Part shown: in pieces, positions 1 to 8,797 of the stretch
How positions within the stretch are numbered: the stretch's first letter is position 1
How the letters are laid out: every line of letters begins with the position of its first letter
From: Afipia sp.
GTDB lineage: Bacteria > Pseudomonadota > Alphaproteobacteria > Rhizobiales > Xanthobacteraceae
Direction: 5' to 3'
NCBI GenBank assembly: GCA_017308575.1
Contig: JAFKEQ010000002.1
Coordinates: forward strand, 1 to 64,000
Length of the DNA: 64,000 nucleotides
Notes under the pieces: generated by a model
Database searches by the model: none
Seen by the model: the letters and a program-made list of their open reading frames with translations, nothing else
What the model was told of the DNA's origin: nothing
Translations under genes and position numbers: made by a program

Positions 1-54
1 GCGCGAAGCGGTGCGTTGCCGAGCCGGGCCGTGACGAGTGCGGTGTATGTTACG

Positions 55-187
55 GTCCCGGTTCTGCGAAGCAGCGTTACACGCTGCATCGCGCCCGGGA
101 CACAACACCCACAATGTCGTCGCCGCGAAAAACAGAGCGCCGTCATCCTTGAGGCGCGCCGAAAGTCGGGGCGCACCACAGGATGAC
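55..187. repeat. two intergenic palindromic repeats
   Basis: The first 311 bases hold no gene I can support. Two dyads are visible. One runs 55-101: its ends GTCCCGG and CCGGGAC are complementary, as are inner arms around GCAGCGT and ACGCTGC. The other runs 142-187 with ends GTCATCCT and AGGATGAC. Both look like dispersed repeats common in Bradyrhizobiaceae intergenic DNA. The rest of the stretch, to 311, contains a further repeat-like segment and nothing else recognisable. The family assignment is from memory, not from a search. Confidence 0.55.
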
Positions 188-311
188 GCGACATCGTTGG
201 AGAGTCTGGATCCCCGCTGGAGCCTGTCATCGGACGGCGCTCGGCCGGGGAAAGATCGTAGAGAGAAGACCAGAGAGATTGCGCGAGATTTACGGAAGCG
301 GTGCCGTCGCT

Positions 312-1145
312 TCACAGCGCGCGTTTGGCTTTCGGCATGGCGATCTTCGGCAACGTCGCGTCCGGCGCCATCGGCTGCGCGTATCGCGGCTCCGGCAGCG
401 CGCTGGTGATATCCTCCGACGAATAGGTGTCTTCGGAAATTTCCGCTGCGACGGGCGCGACTTTCATCTCGCCGAGGCGCGCGCGCAGCTCTGGCGTCAG
501 GCCCGAATAGCTGCTGACGGGCGTGAATTCCGTACTCCGGCCATTGGCCGTCTGCGTGCCGGAATAGGCAACAAGTCCGTTCGCGGTGGCGACGATGTCG
601 CCGAGCCGCAATGTGGTGTCCAGCGACAGATCGACCGGTGCGAGGCCTGCGGGATCGCGGCCATTGCAGGTGCAGTCCGCCTTTAGCGCCTTGCGATAGG
701 CGAAGGCATTCGGCGTATCGACATAACGCTCGCCCATATTGCCGACGGCGTAATCGATGCTGTTGCCGGAATAGACCTTGGTGGTGCTGGCCGGGCAAAA
801 CGACTGGCACATCTGCGCCGGCGTGCTGCCGCCGCGCGAGGTCAGCGGGAAATAGCGGCCGTCGCAGGTGCGCACGCAGAACGTGGTGAAGCGGCCGCTT
901 GGTGCGGGCGCCGGAGCGGGCTGTGCATTGGAATTCGAAAAGCCGAACGGATCGGCGAAGGCATTGCTGGGCTGCTGCTGCGGAGCAGGCGCGCGGGCCG
1001 GCTCGTTATTGCCAAACAGAAAATCGAAAATGCCCGCAGATGCCGCGTCCGGCATAAGCGCCATGGGCATTACCAGTACAAGGGCAAATGCCGTGCACAG
1101 GATACGCGACTGTCGACGCAACTGTTGACGCAGCACTGGGACCAC
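312..1145 (-). CDS. DUF2865 domain-containing secreted protein
   Basis: A 277-residue protein of unknown function. It opens with a basic stretch and a hydrophobic segment ending near DAASA, a good Sec signal peptide of about 36 residues, so it should be periplasmic or secreted. A low-complexity Pro/Ala/Gln linker follows. A cysteine-rich core then carries the motifs TFCVRTCDGRYFP, QMCQSFCPA and CTCNGRDPAG, which I recognise as the DUF2865 family found in Rhizobiales. The tail holds several Pro/Ala-rich low-complexity residues. It sits alone downstream of panE on the same strand, 73 bp away. The cysteines suggest disulfides, but no activity is known. Confidence 0.85.
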   Translation of the reverse strand: MVPVLRQQLRRQSRILCTAFALVLVMPMALMPDAASAGIFDFLFGNNEPARAPAPQQQPSNAFADPFGFSNSNAQPAPAPAPSGRFTTFCVRTCDGRYFPLTSRGGSTPAQMCQSFCPASTTKVYSGNSIDYAVGNMGERYVDTPNAFAYRKALKADCTCNGRDPAGLAPVDLSLDTTLRLGDIVATANGLVAYSGTQTANGRSTEFTPVSSYSGLTPELRARLGEMKVAPVAAEISEDTYSSEDITSALPEPRYAQPMAPDATLPKIAMPKAKRAL

Positions 1146-1218
1146 CTACGCAAGACCACGCGCACGGCCGCGCTCGCTGCCGTGTCAACGACCTTAACGT
1201 GCGATGGTAAACGCGAGG

Positions 1219-2121
1219 TTAGGAGGCCAGAGTTCGCCGTGCTTCGCGAAGCCGGACCATGATCTGCAGCGCCCGATTCACCGGCGTCGGAATGCCGAGG
1301 CCAGCGCCTTTTGTCACAACGTAACCGTTGAGATGATCGATCTCGGTCGGCTTGCCGCGTGCGAGATCCTGCGCCGTTGAGGACGACTGCTGCGGCATCG
1401 TATCGGCCAGCGCGAGCACGGTGTTCCTGATATCGACCGGAATCGAAATGCCCAACGCCCGCGCGACGGCGAGGCACTCGTTGATGACATCGTTCGCGAC
1501 GTCGATGACGCCATCGACCTTGAACAGCGGGCCGTAGGGAAGTTCGGCGACCGCCGACAGCGCGTTGTAGACGCAGTTGGTGATGAGCTTGACCCACAGC
1601 GCGCCCACGACATCATCCGAAACCACCGTCGGAATAGCCGCAGCGCTGAAGTGCCGCGCGATTTCGATGCTGGCGGGCGACGGCCCGATGATGAGATCGC
1701 CGCGGCCTTTGTGGAGCACGTGGCCCGCTTCGGCCATCTCGGCGGCGACATAGACGGCGGCCGGAACCACAGTGCGTCCGATCACGGCTTGCAGGCGCTC
1801 GGCATTGTCGACGCCGTTCTGAAGGCTCAGGACGGTTGTGTCCGCCGCGAGATACGGAGCCATCGCGCGGCCTGCGGATTCCGTATCGCCGGACTTCACG
1901 CAGAGCAGCGCCACGTTTGCGCCGCTGACACCGGATGCATCGATAGTGGCGTTCACCGCTACGCTGCCCTGAAAGTGAATTCCGGTGAGCCGCAGACCGT
2001 GGGCCTTGACGGCCTCGACATGGGAAGGCCGTGCGATCAGCGTCACGTCATGTCCGGCACGCGCCAGCATCGCGCCGATATAGCTGCCGACGGCTCCGGC
2101 GCCCATCACCGCGATTTTCAT
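1219..2121 (-). CDS. panE: 2-dehydropantoate 2-reductase (ketopantoate reductase)
   Basis: This enzyme reduces 2-dehydropantoate to pantoate with NADPH in coenzyme A synthesis. The protein is about 300 residues, normal for the family. The N-terminus MKIAVMGAGAVGSYIGAML is a Rossmann fold with the GxGxxG loop, and the catalytic lysine and asparagine lie in the segment ALWVKLITNCVYNALSAV. I place the start at the ATG giving MKIAVMG; a longer reading would add only MEIDG. The C-terminal ApbA domain is complete. Rhizobia often carry several PanE/ApbA paralogues, so a related keto-acid reductase role is possible. It follows the NhaD-like transporter by 25 bp and may be cotranscribed with it. Confidence 0.85.
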   Translation of the reverse strand: MKIAVMGAGAVGSYIGAMLARAGHDVTLIARPSHVEAVKAHGLRLTGIHFQGSVAVNATIDASGVSGANVALLCVKSGDTESAGRAMAPYLAADTTVLSLQNGVDNAERLQAVIGRTVVPAAVYVAAEMAEAGHVLHKGRGDLIIGPSPASIEIARHFSAAAIPTVVSDDVVGALWVKLITNCVYNALSAVAELPYGPLFKVDGVIDVANDVINECLAVARALGISIPVDIRNTVLALADTMPQQSSSTAQDLARGKPTEIDHLNGYVVTKGAGLGIPTPVNRALQIMVRLREARRTLAS

Positions 2122-2146
2122 GCCGTCAATCTCCATCCATGTTCGT

Positions 2147-3601
2147 TCAGAAGAACACGAATGTCGCGAGAATGAAAACGGGGATCAGCACCAGCGCCGA
2201 CCAGACCATGTAGCCGAAGAAGCTTGGCATCCTCACGCCCGCCTGCCGCGCGATGGCATAGACCATGAAGTTCGGCGCGTTGCCGATATAGGTGTTTGCG
2301 CCCATGTAGACCGCGCCGGACGAGATCGCGGCCAGCGTCGCGGCCTTCGCCGTCATCAGGATGTGCGGATCGCCGCCCGCGAGCTGGAAGAACACCAGAT
2401 AGGTCGGCGCGTTATCGAGGAACGACGACAGGATGCCGGTGAGCCAGAAATAGGCGGCGGGATTGTTGCTGCCGTCGGCGTGAGTGACGAGTTTGAGCAA
2501 CCCCGCGAACGGACCGCTCGCGCCGGCTTGCAGCATCGCCATCACCGGGACGATACAGATGAAGATGCATGCGAACAGGATGGCGACTTCCTTGATCGGC
2601 CCCCATGAAAAACCGTTGGCGGCGCGGTGTTCCTTTCGCGTCATTGCCAGCGACCATAACGTCACCAGAATGAAGATCACGTCGCGAGCCAGATCCTGAA
2701 GCTGAAGCTCCGCGCCGCCGATCAGGAAGGTCACGCCGGGCTTCCACTGCGCGCTCATGAGAATCGCGACGATGATGATCGCGATCAGCAGCAGATTGAT
2801 CTTGCCGTGGAGTTTGAGCGGCGAGTCGGGTGTCGGATCCTTGATGCGCTTAAAGCGGCCTTCGCGATGGTGAAAATAAAGATCGATCACGCAGAAGATC
2901 GCCAAGACGATGCCGCCGACAAACAGCGTTTCCCGCCAGAGATGCTGCGTCGTCCAGAAGAAATCGACGCCCTTCAGGAAGCCGATGAACAGCGGCGGAT
3001 CGCCAAGCGGCGACAGCGCGCCGCCGATGTTCGCCACGAGAAAGATGAAGAACACGACGACATGGGCGTTGTAGCGCCGGTCGTCATTGGCACGGATCAG
3101 CGGGCGGATCAGGATCATCGCCGCGCCGGTGGTGCCGACGATGCTGGCCATCACTGCGCCGACCGCAAGCAGCACGGTGTTTGTGAGCACGCTGTCGTGC
3201 AGGTTGCCTTCCAGATAGATGCCGCCGGCCACTGTGAACAGCGCCAGCAACAGCAGGATGAACGGCATGTATTCCAGCAGCGCCGTATGGGCGAGCGTTG
3301 TGGTGACGGTGTAACTGTCCGTTACGAGGAAGAGAGGAATGACGACCAGCGCCGACCAGAGCAGCGCGAATTTCGCGTAATGGTGCTCCCAGAGATGGGA
3401 ATAGAACACCGGGCCGGTGGCGATGCAGAGCAGGATGCCGACAAACGGCAACGCCCACAGCGGCGAAAGCTTCGCACCATCGAGTCCTTCGGCGGCGAAG
3501 GCAGGTGCGGGAACGAGAAGCAGGATACAGGCGAGCGTCATCCCGGCGAAGGCCGGGGCCCATAATCTGTGAGCGCGATGAAAGCCGTGGGACGTCCGCA
3601 T
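2147..3601 (-). CDS. sodium:proton antiporter-like carrier (NhaD/ArsB ion transporter superfamily)
   Basis: A polytopic inner-membrane protein of about 484 residues, with roughly a dozen hydrophobic segments. It contains the motifs GALSPLGDPPLF and LDNAPTYLVFF, typical of the NhaD/ArsB/citrate carrier superfamily, and a late GNAPNFMVYAIA loop. Database annotation of such proteins alternates between sodium:proton antiporter and putative citrate transport; the substrate cannot be read from sequence. I chose the ATG at 3601 because GGGG lies about 6 nt upstream; other starts at 3613, 3676 and 3700 lack a clear ribosome site. Residues 13-22 (LWAPAFAGMT) are encoded by half of an intergenic palindromic repeat, directly before the signal-like segment LACILLLVPAPAFAAEG. 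An alternative start at 3541 lies inside the repeat. Confidence 0.75.
   Translation of the reverse strand: MRTSHGFHRAHRLWAPAFAGMTLACILLLVPAPAFAAEGLDGAKLSPLWALPFVGILLCIATGPVFYSHLWEHHYAKFALLWSALVVIPLFLVTDSYTVTTTLAHTALLEYMPFILLLLALFTVAGGIYLEGNLHDSVLTNTVLLAVGAVMASIVGTTGAAMILIRPLIRANDDRRYNAHVVVFFIFLVANIGGALSPLGDPPLFIGFLKGVDFFWTTQHLWRETLFVGGIVLAIFCVIDLYFHHREGRFKRIKDPTPDSPLKLHGKINLLLIAIIIVAILMSAQWKPGVTFLIGGAELQLQDLARDVIFILVTLWSLAMTRKEHRAANGFSWGPIKEVAILFACIFICIVPVMAMLQAGASGPFAGLLKLVTHADGSNNPAAYFWLTGILSSFLDNAPTYLVFFQLAGGDPHILMTAKAATLAAISSGAVYMGANTYIGNAPNFMVYAIARQAGVRMPSFFGYMVWSALVLIPVFILATFVFF
3537..3561. repeat. half palindromic repeat inside the transporter N-terminus
   Basis: A GC-rich dyad with arms CCGGCG and CGCCGG bracketed by GTCAT, the same kind of repeat that is scattered between genes in this family. 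On the minus strand it encodes WAPAFAGM within the leader of the NhaD-like transporter. It may provide the extended n-region of the signal sequence, or the true start may be the ATG within it at 3541. Confidence 0.65.
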
Positions 3602-3700
3602 TCTGATCCCCATTCCGTGTTTATGAATTTCGGCTCGCGTTCGCTGCGCTGAATTGGCCGGAACGATCCGGATCATGGCCCGCGAACGGAGATGCAACAA

Positions 3701-4264
3701 TTATCCCTTCAGGAATTCGCCTGCTTTATAGAGGGCGCGGAAGGGAATGCCGGCTTCGGCAAAAGCTTCGGTGGCGCCTTCGTCGCGATCCACCATGGTG
3801 AAGACCAGAACGACTTCGCCGCCGGCGTCCTTCACCGCATCCACGGCCTTGATGGCGGAGCCGCCCGTGGTGGTGACATCCTCGACGATCACGATGCGCT
3901 TGCCCGCGAGGCCTTCGCCCTTGGCGAGACCTTCCACAGCCAGCCGCGCGCCATGTTCCTTCGGCTTTTTGCGCACGAAGAATGCGGCGATGGGGCGGCC
4001 CTTCAGCCAGGAGAGTTGCGCGATGGCGCCGGCGATCGGTACCGCGCCCATCTCGAGCCCGCCGATGTAATCCACATTGTCATCCTTCAGCGCGTCGAGC
4101 GACAGTTCGGCCAGCAGCGCCGCGCCTTCCGGATCGAGCATGGTCGGCTTGAGGTTGAAGTAGAAGTCGCTCTTGCGGCCGGACGCCAGGGTGATTTCGC
4201 CGCGCCCGAACGAGCGCTTGCGGATGATGTCGGCGAGGCGTGCGCGGGAAGCTGATTTGGACAA
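3701..4264 (-). CDS. pyrE: orotate phosphoribosyltransferase
   Basis: PyrE joins orotate to PRPP to give orotidine 5'-monophosphate, the fifth step of de novo pyrimidine synthesis, in the cytoplasm. The 187-residue length fits the short alphaproteobacterial type. The PRPP-binding signature [13 protein letters not shown] is present and complete, as is the [11 protein letters not shown] flexible loop with its catalytic lysines. It begins a minus-strand run with the transporter about 100 bp downstream. The divergent GST gene starts 108 bp away, and a nested dyad lies between the two. Confidence 0.95.
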   Translation of the reverse strand: MSKSASRARLADIIRKRSFGRGEITLASGRKSDFYFNLKPTMLDPEGAALLAELSLDALKDDNVDYIGGLEMGAVPIAGAIAQLSWLKGRPIAAFFVRKKPKEHGARLAVEGLAKGEGLAGKRIVIVEDVTTTGGSAIKAVDAVKDAGGEVVLVFTMVDRDEGATEAFAEAGIPFRALYKAGEFLKG

Positions 4265-4309
4265 GATGGTCTCTTCAGGCTATGGGGAATTTATGGTTTT
4301 TAACGCTCA

Positions 4310-4342
4310 CGATGGAGACAATCCACAGTGGATCATCCATCG
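4310..4342. promoter_or_regulatory. nested dyad between pyrE and the GST gene
   Basis: In this divergent intergenic region an outer inverted repeat CGATGGA...TCCATCG encloses an inner one, ATCCAC-A-GTGGAT. The inner loop of one base is too tight for an RNA hairpin, so a protein-binding DNA site is more plausible. No regulator is identified. Confidence 0.4.
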
Positions 4343-4372
4343 TCAACAGCGCAAGACCAATAAGGGGAGCCG

Positions 4373-4999
4373 ATGACCATCGATTTCTACGCCTGGAATA
4401 CGCCGAATGGCCGCAAGATCAGCGTCGCGCTGGAGGAAATGGGATTGCCCTACAAGGTGCACCCCATCAACATCTCCAAGGACGAGCAGTTCTCGCCGGA
4501 TTTTCTGAAGATCAGCCCGAACAACAAGATTCCCGCCATCGTCGATCCTGAAGGGCCACATGGCAAACCGGTGAGCGTGTTCGAGTCCGGCGCCATCCTG
4601 CTTTATCTCGGCGAGAAGACCGGCAAGTTCCTGCCGAAAGATCTGGCTGAACGGATCCCGGTGCTGGAATGGCTGATGTGGCAGATGGGCGGTTTCGGGC
4701 CGATGCCCGGACAGGTGCATCACTTTATCGCACTGGAAAACGAGCAGGATCGCCGCTACGGCCTCGAACGCTTCTCGAAGGAAACACGCCGGCTCTATGG
4801 CGTGCTGGACCGGCGGCTGGCGGAGCATGAATTCGTCGCGGATAAAATCTCGGTGGCCGACTTCGCGATCGTCGGCTGGGCGTGGCGGCACGAGCGCCAC
4901 AAGGTCCCGCTGGAGGATTTCCCGAACGTGAAGCGCTGGTATGAAACGATGATGGCGCGGCCCGGCGTGAAGCGTGGGTTTGAGGTGAAGCTGGGGTAA
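4373..4999 (+). CDS. glutathione S-transferase, YfcG/Nu-class disulfide-bond oxidoreductase type
   Basis: A 208-residue cytosolic protein with a thioredoxin-fold GST N-terminal domain (residues 1-85) and an all-helical C-terminal domain (about 90-200). The opening IDFYAWNTPNGRKISVALEE carries the threonine-proline-asparagine motif of Nu-class enzymes, which reduce disulfides with glutathione rather than conjugate xenobiotics. NNKIPAIVDPEG supplies the cis-proline and GSH-binding loop, and ESGAILLYLGEK the SNAIL-like helix. The start has a strong ribosome site, GGGGAGCCG, immediately upstream. It is monocistronic and divergent from pyrE. The specific substrate is unknown. Confidence 0.85.
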   Translation: MTIDFYAWNTPNGRKISVALEEMGLPYKVHPINISKDEQFSPDFLKISPNNKIPAIVDPEGPHGKPVSVFESGAILLYLGEKTGKFLPKDLAERIPVLEWLMWQMGGFGPMPGQVHHFIALENEQDRRYGLERFSKETRRLYGVLDRRLAEHEFVADKISVADFAIVGWAWRHERHKVPLEDFPNVKRWYETMMARPGVKRGFEVKLG

Positions 5000-5001
5000 T
5001 C

Positions 5002-5637
5002 CTAACGTCGGGTGCTGAAAGCGAACCAGACGGCGATGACGGCGAGCAGCACGGCAAGCGCGCGGCGGACTTTGCGCCGCTTGTCTGCTGTTGCGATCAT
5101 GGCCTGCATACGGCCAGCGAGCAGAACGATGGTCAGATGCACGGCCGTTGCGATGGCGACATAGATTGCAGACAGCATCAGCGTCTGGCTTGTGATCGAT
5201 CCCTGTCCGGTCCGGATGAATTCCGGCAATATCGCGACATAAAACACCGCCGCTTTCGGATTGAGCAGGTTGGTGATCAGCCCGCGGCGGAAGGCGGCCC
5301 ATGGTGGAACGCCAGGAGTACTGTCGGCTGCCGGTGACACGTCGCGTTCGGCGGCCCACGCCTCCCATGCCAGCCAGAGCAGATAAACGACTCCGGCCCA
5401 GCGTAATGCCTCGTAGAGAAACTCCGAGCTTTCGATGATCGCGCCGAGTCCGAGTGACACGGCGATTCCGTAGGTCGCAAGACCAAGGGCAATCCCGGCG
5501 ACCGCTGCCACGCCTGCGCGTGCGCCCTGTGATAGCGAGAGAGCCGCGAGATAGGCCATATTTGGCCCGGGCGTGATCTCGATGACGAGGCACGTCAGCG
5601 CGAAGGCAAGCAGGGAAGAGGAAGCGACCTCGCTCAT
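5002..5637 (-). CDS. LysE family translocator (amino acid exporter)
   Basis: An inner-membrane exporter of the LysE/RhtB superfamily, about 211 residues with five or six hydrophobic segments. The N-terminal signature ITPGPNMAYLAALSLSQGARAG is the family hallmark. The transported solute, an amino acid or derivative, cannot be told from sequence. The start is uncertain: the ATG at 5637 gives MSEVASSS and lies just after the polA stop, while an ATG at 5673 would overlap polA by 14 bases and is preceded by a CTGGG that could serve as ribosome site. The gene follows polA on the same strand and is convergent with the GST gene, two bases apart. Confidence 0.85.
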   Translation of the reverse strand: MSEVASSSLLAFALTCLVIEITPGPNMAYLAALSLSQGARAGVAAVAGIALGLATYGIAVSLGLGAIIESSEFLYEALRWAGVVYLLWLAWEAWAAERDVSPAADSTPGVPPWAAFRRGLITNLLNPKAAVFYVAILPEFIRTGQGSITSQTLMLSAIYVAIATAVHLTIVLLAGRMQAMIATADKRRKVRRALAVLLAVIAVWFAFSTRR

Positions 5638-5659
5638 CGCCGACAGATGTTCAGTGGCA

Positions 5660-8600
5660 TTAATGCGCCTCATCCCAGTTGTTGGCGGCGCGCGCATCCA
5701 CATGCAGCGGCACCGACATCGCGACGGCCGGGAACGGCGCGTCCTGCATTACCTGCTGAACCACGGGCAGTGTCTTGTCCACCTCCGCTTCCGGCACTTC
5801 GAAAATCAGTTCGTCGTGCACCTGAAGCAGCATCTGCGCCGAGAGTTTTTTCGCGGCCAGCGCATCTTCCATCCGGATCATGGCGCGGCGAATGATGTCG
5901 GCTGCCGAGCCTTGCAGCCTCGCATTGATTGCAGCACGCTCGTTGAACGAACGGATCGAGGGATTGCTGGCCTTGATGTCCGGGTAGTGGCACTTGCGGC
6001 CGAAGATCGTCTCGACATAGCCGTGCTCACGGCAGAAATCGCGCGTCGCATCCATGTAAGCGCGAATGCCGGGGAAGCGCTCGAAGTACTTCTTGATGTA
6101 AGCGCCGGCTTCCTCGCGCGGGATGCCGAGCTGGTTGGCGAGGCCGAACGCCGAGATGCCGTAGATGATGCCGAAGTTGATCGCCTTGGCGCGGCGGCGC
6201 ACTTCGCCCGGCATGTCCTTGATCGGCACGCCGAACATTTCCGACGCGGTCATGGCATGAATGTCGAGACCGTCCTGAAACGCCTGCTTCAGCGAGGGAA
6301 TGTCCGCGATCTCCGCGAGCAGCCGCAATTCGATCTGCGAATAGTCCGCCGACACCAGCTTGTTGCCTTTGGTGGCGACGAAGGCTTTTCGGATCTTGCG
6401 GCCGTCCTCGGTGCGCACCGGAATGTTCTGCAGGTTGGGCTCATTGGACGAGAGCCGGCCCGTGGTTGTCGCCGCCAGCGCGTAAGTCGTATGCACGCGG
6501 TTGGTCTGCGGGTCGACGTGTTGCGGCAGCGTGTCTGTATAGGTCGATTTCAGCTTGGTGACTTGACGCCATTCCAGAATCTTCGCCGGAAATTCGTGTC
6601 CGGCTTCGGCGAGTTCATCGAGGATCTGCGCCGAGGTCGACCACGCGCCGGTCTTGGTCTTGCTGCCGCCCGGCAGGCCCATCTTGCCGAACATGATGTC
6701 GCCGAGCTGCTTAGGGCTGCCCGGATTAACGTCTTCACCCGCGATCTTGCGGATGTCCGCTTCGACCCGCGCAGCGGTCTGCGCGAATTCGCCGGACAGG
6801 CGCGACAAGACTTGTCTGTCGATGGAAATGCCGCGCCGCTCCATGCGTGCCAGCACGGGCACCAGCGGACGCTCCAGTGTCTCGTAAACGGTGTTGACGC
6901 GATACGACATCAGGCGCGGTTTGAGTACACGCCAGAGTCGCAGCGCCACGTCGGCGCGCTCGGCGGCATATTCGGTCGCCTTGTCGACCGGCACCTGATC
7001 GTAGGTGATGCGGTTCTTGCCGCTGCCGACCAGATCGCCAAAGGCGATGGTCTTGTGGCCGAACCAGCTTTCGGCCAGCGCGTCCTGACTGTGCTTCGCG
7101 CGCCCGGCATCCAGCACATAGGAAATCAGGATCGTGTCCTCGAGCGGCGCGGTCGTGATGCCGTGTTGTGCGAACACCACCGTATCGAACTTCAGATCGT
7201 GGCCGATCTTGAGAACGCCGATATCCGTCAGTAACGGCCGCAGCGCTTCGAGCGCGTCAGCGGCCTTGATCTGATCGGCGGCGAGACCGCCGGCGAACAG
7301 GCCGGAGCCATCGCCGGGCTTGGTATGCGCCAGCGGAATATAGGCGGCCTGATTGACGTCCAGCGCCAGAGAGATGCCGCAAATCTTCGCCTGCATCGGA
7401 TCGGCGGTGCTGGTCTCGACCGTCAATGCGACCTGACCGAGATCGATGCCGCGCGCGACCCAGCGATTCAAATCGTCGAGCGACGTGATCGTGGTGTATT
7501 TGCTGCGGTCGAATTTCGCATTGCGTGCGTCTTCCGCGCGGGCATCGGCCAGCGCCTTCGGCGTCTGTGGGCCTGCGCTCGCCGTTGGTTTCGGCTTCGC
7601 CGATCCCGACCACTGGCCTGCGTTCGATGTGCCCTTGGCGAGATTGTCCGGCTCGCCGCCCAGCGCCAGCGTGGCGGGCGAATCCGCCGGCACGTCGGCA
7701 GGCGCGAATGCACTCTTCATCGATGGATCGGCGTCGACATCGGACGGATCGATCTGCGAATACTCGGCCACGCGCCGCGTGAGGGTGGAGAATTCCATCG
7801 CCTTGAGGAAGGCGATCAGCTTGCGTGCATCGGGTTCGTGTACGGCGAGGTCGTCGAGCGGCACATCGAGCGGCACCTTATCGTCGAGCTGCACCAGCCG
7901 CTTAGAGATGCGCGCTTTCTCTGCGTTCTCGATCAGTGCCTCGCGCCGCTTCGGCTGCTTGATCTCCGGCGCGCGGGTCAGCAGCGTTTCGAGGTCGCCA
8001 TATTCGGTGATGAGTTGCGCGGCGGTCTTGATGCCGATGCCTGGTACGCCCGGCACGTTGTCCACCGAGTCGCCGGCCAGCGCCTGCACTTCAACGACCT
8101 TCTCCGGCGGCACGCCGAATTTCTCGACCACCTCGGGAATGCCGATGCGGCGGTCCTTCATGGTGTCGTACATCGATACGCAGTCGGTCACGAGCTGCAT
8201 CAGGTCCTTGTCGCTTGAGACGATGGTTGCGGTGGCGCCGCGCTCGCAGGCCTCGCGCACATAGGTCGCGATCAGGTCGTCGGCCTCATAGCCGATCTGT
8301 TCGAGGCAGGGCAGGTCGAACGCGCGCACCGCCTCGCGGATCAGTGCGAACTGCGGAATGAGGTCGTCCGGCGCGGGCGGGCGGTGAGCCTTGTACTCGG
8401 GATAGAACTCGTTGCGGAACGTCCGCTCGGACTTGTCGAAGATGATGGCCAGATGCGTCGGCCGGTTGTCCGGCGGCATGTCGCGCATCAGCTTCCACAG
8501 CATGTTGCAGAAGCCGAGCACGGCGTTGACCTGCAGGCCGTCGGACTTGCGGTTCAGCGGCGGCAGCGCGTGATAGGCGCGAAAGATGTAGCCGGACCCG

Positions 8601-8728
8601 TCGACTAGAAAGACATGATCGCCTTTCGACGGGGCATCGGCGGATGCAGTTTTGGCGGGCGTGGATTTGGCCGCAGGCGTCTTTGCGGCGGCCGGTGATT
8701 TCGCGGGCGATGCTGGCTTCTTGGGCAT
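5660..8728 (-). CDS. polA: DNA polymerase I
   Basis: PolA fills gaps and removes RNA primers during replication and repair. The protein is 1022 residues. It begins with about 35 Lys/Pro/Ala-rich residues, then a 5'-nuclease domain opening HVFLVDGSGYIFRAYHALPP with GDSVDNVPGVPGIG. A 3'-5' exonuclease-like domain spans about 415-605. The polymerase domain carries SADYSQIELRLLAEIAD and ends LLQVHDELIFEVP. The exonuclease domain is odd. Of the E. coli residues D355, E357, D424, Y497 and D501, I align T436, E438, D515, Y587 and R591, so two metal-binding acids are missing and proofreading is probably lost or weak. The LysE gene follows immediately downstream. Confidence 0.97.
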   Translation of the reverse strand: MPKKPASPAKSPAAAKTPAAKSTPAKTASADAPSKGDHVFLVDGSGYIFRAYHALPPLNRKSDGLQVNAVLGFCNMLWKLMRDMPPDNRPTHLAIIFDKSERTFRNEFYPEYKAHRPPAPDDLIPQFALIREAVRAFDLPCLEQIGYEADDLIATYVREACERGATATIVSSDKDLMQLVTDCVSMYDTMKDRRIGIPEVVEKFGVPPEKVVEVQALAGDSVDNVPGVPGIGIKTAAQLITEYGDLETLLTRAPEIKQPKRREALIENAEKARISKRLVQLDDKVPLDVPLDDLAVHEPDARKLIAFLKAMEFSTLTRRVAEYSQIDPSDVDADPSMKSAFAPADVPADSPATLALGGEPDNLAKGTSNAGQWSGSAKPKPTASAGPQTPKALADARAEDARNAKFDRSKYTTITSLDDLNRWVARGIDLGQVALTVETSTADPMQAKICGISLALDVNQAAYIPLAHTKPGDGSGLFAGGLAADQIKAADALEALRPLLTDIGVLKIGHDLKFDTVVFAQHGITTAPLEDTILISYVLDAGRAKHSQDALAESWFGHKTIAFGDLVGSGKNRITYDQVPVDKATEYAAERADVALRLWRVLKPRLMSYRVNTVYETLERPLVPVLARMERRGISIDRQVLSRLSGEFAQTAARVEADIRKIAGEDVNPGSPKQLGDIMFGKMGLPGGSKTKTGAWSTSAQILDELAEAGHEFPAKILEWRQVTKLKSTYTDTLPQHVDPQTNRVHTTYALAATTTGRLSSNEPNLQNIPVRTEDGRKIRKAFVATKGNKLVSADYSQIELRLLAEIADIPSLKQAFQDGLDIHAMTASEMFGVPIKDMPGEVRRRAKAINFGIIYGISAFGLANQLGIPREEAGAYIKKYFERFPGIRAYMDATRDFCREHGYVETIFGRKCHYPDIKASNPSIRSFNERAAINARLQGSAADIIRRAMIRMEDALAAKKLSAQMLLQVHDELIFEVPEAEVDKTLPVVQQVMQDAPFPAVAMSVPLHVDARAANNWDEAH

Positions 8729-8797
8729 GGGTGCAACTTAAGGATTTCTCCTGAAATTGACACCCGCCGGGAACCGGTTCCGCACGGAAATGTTTGG

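Noticed and set aside
1..311. Short plus-strand open frames in the first 400 bases
   Set aside because: They cross two palindromic repeats and the antisense of the DUF2865 gene and have no start site or domain.
5573..7234. 553-residue plus-strand frame
   Set aside because: It lies antisense inside polA, whose protein is clear; the frame has no domain and reflects high GC content.
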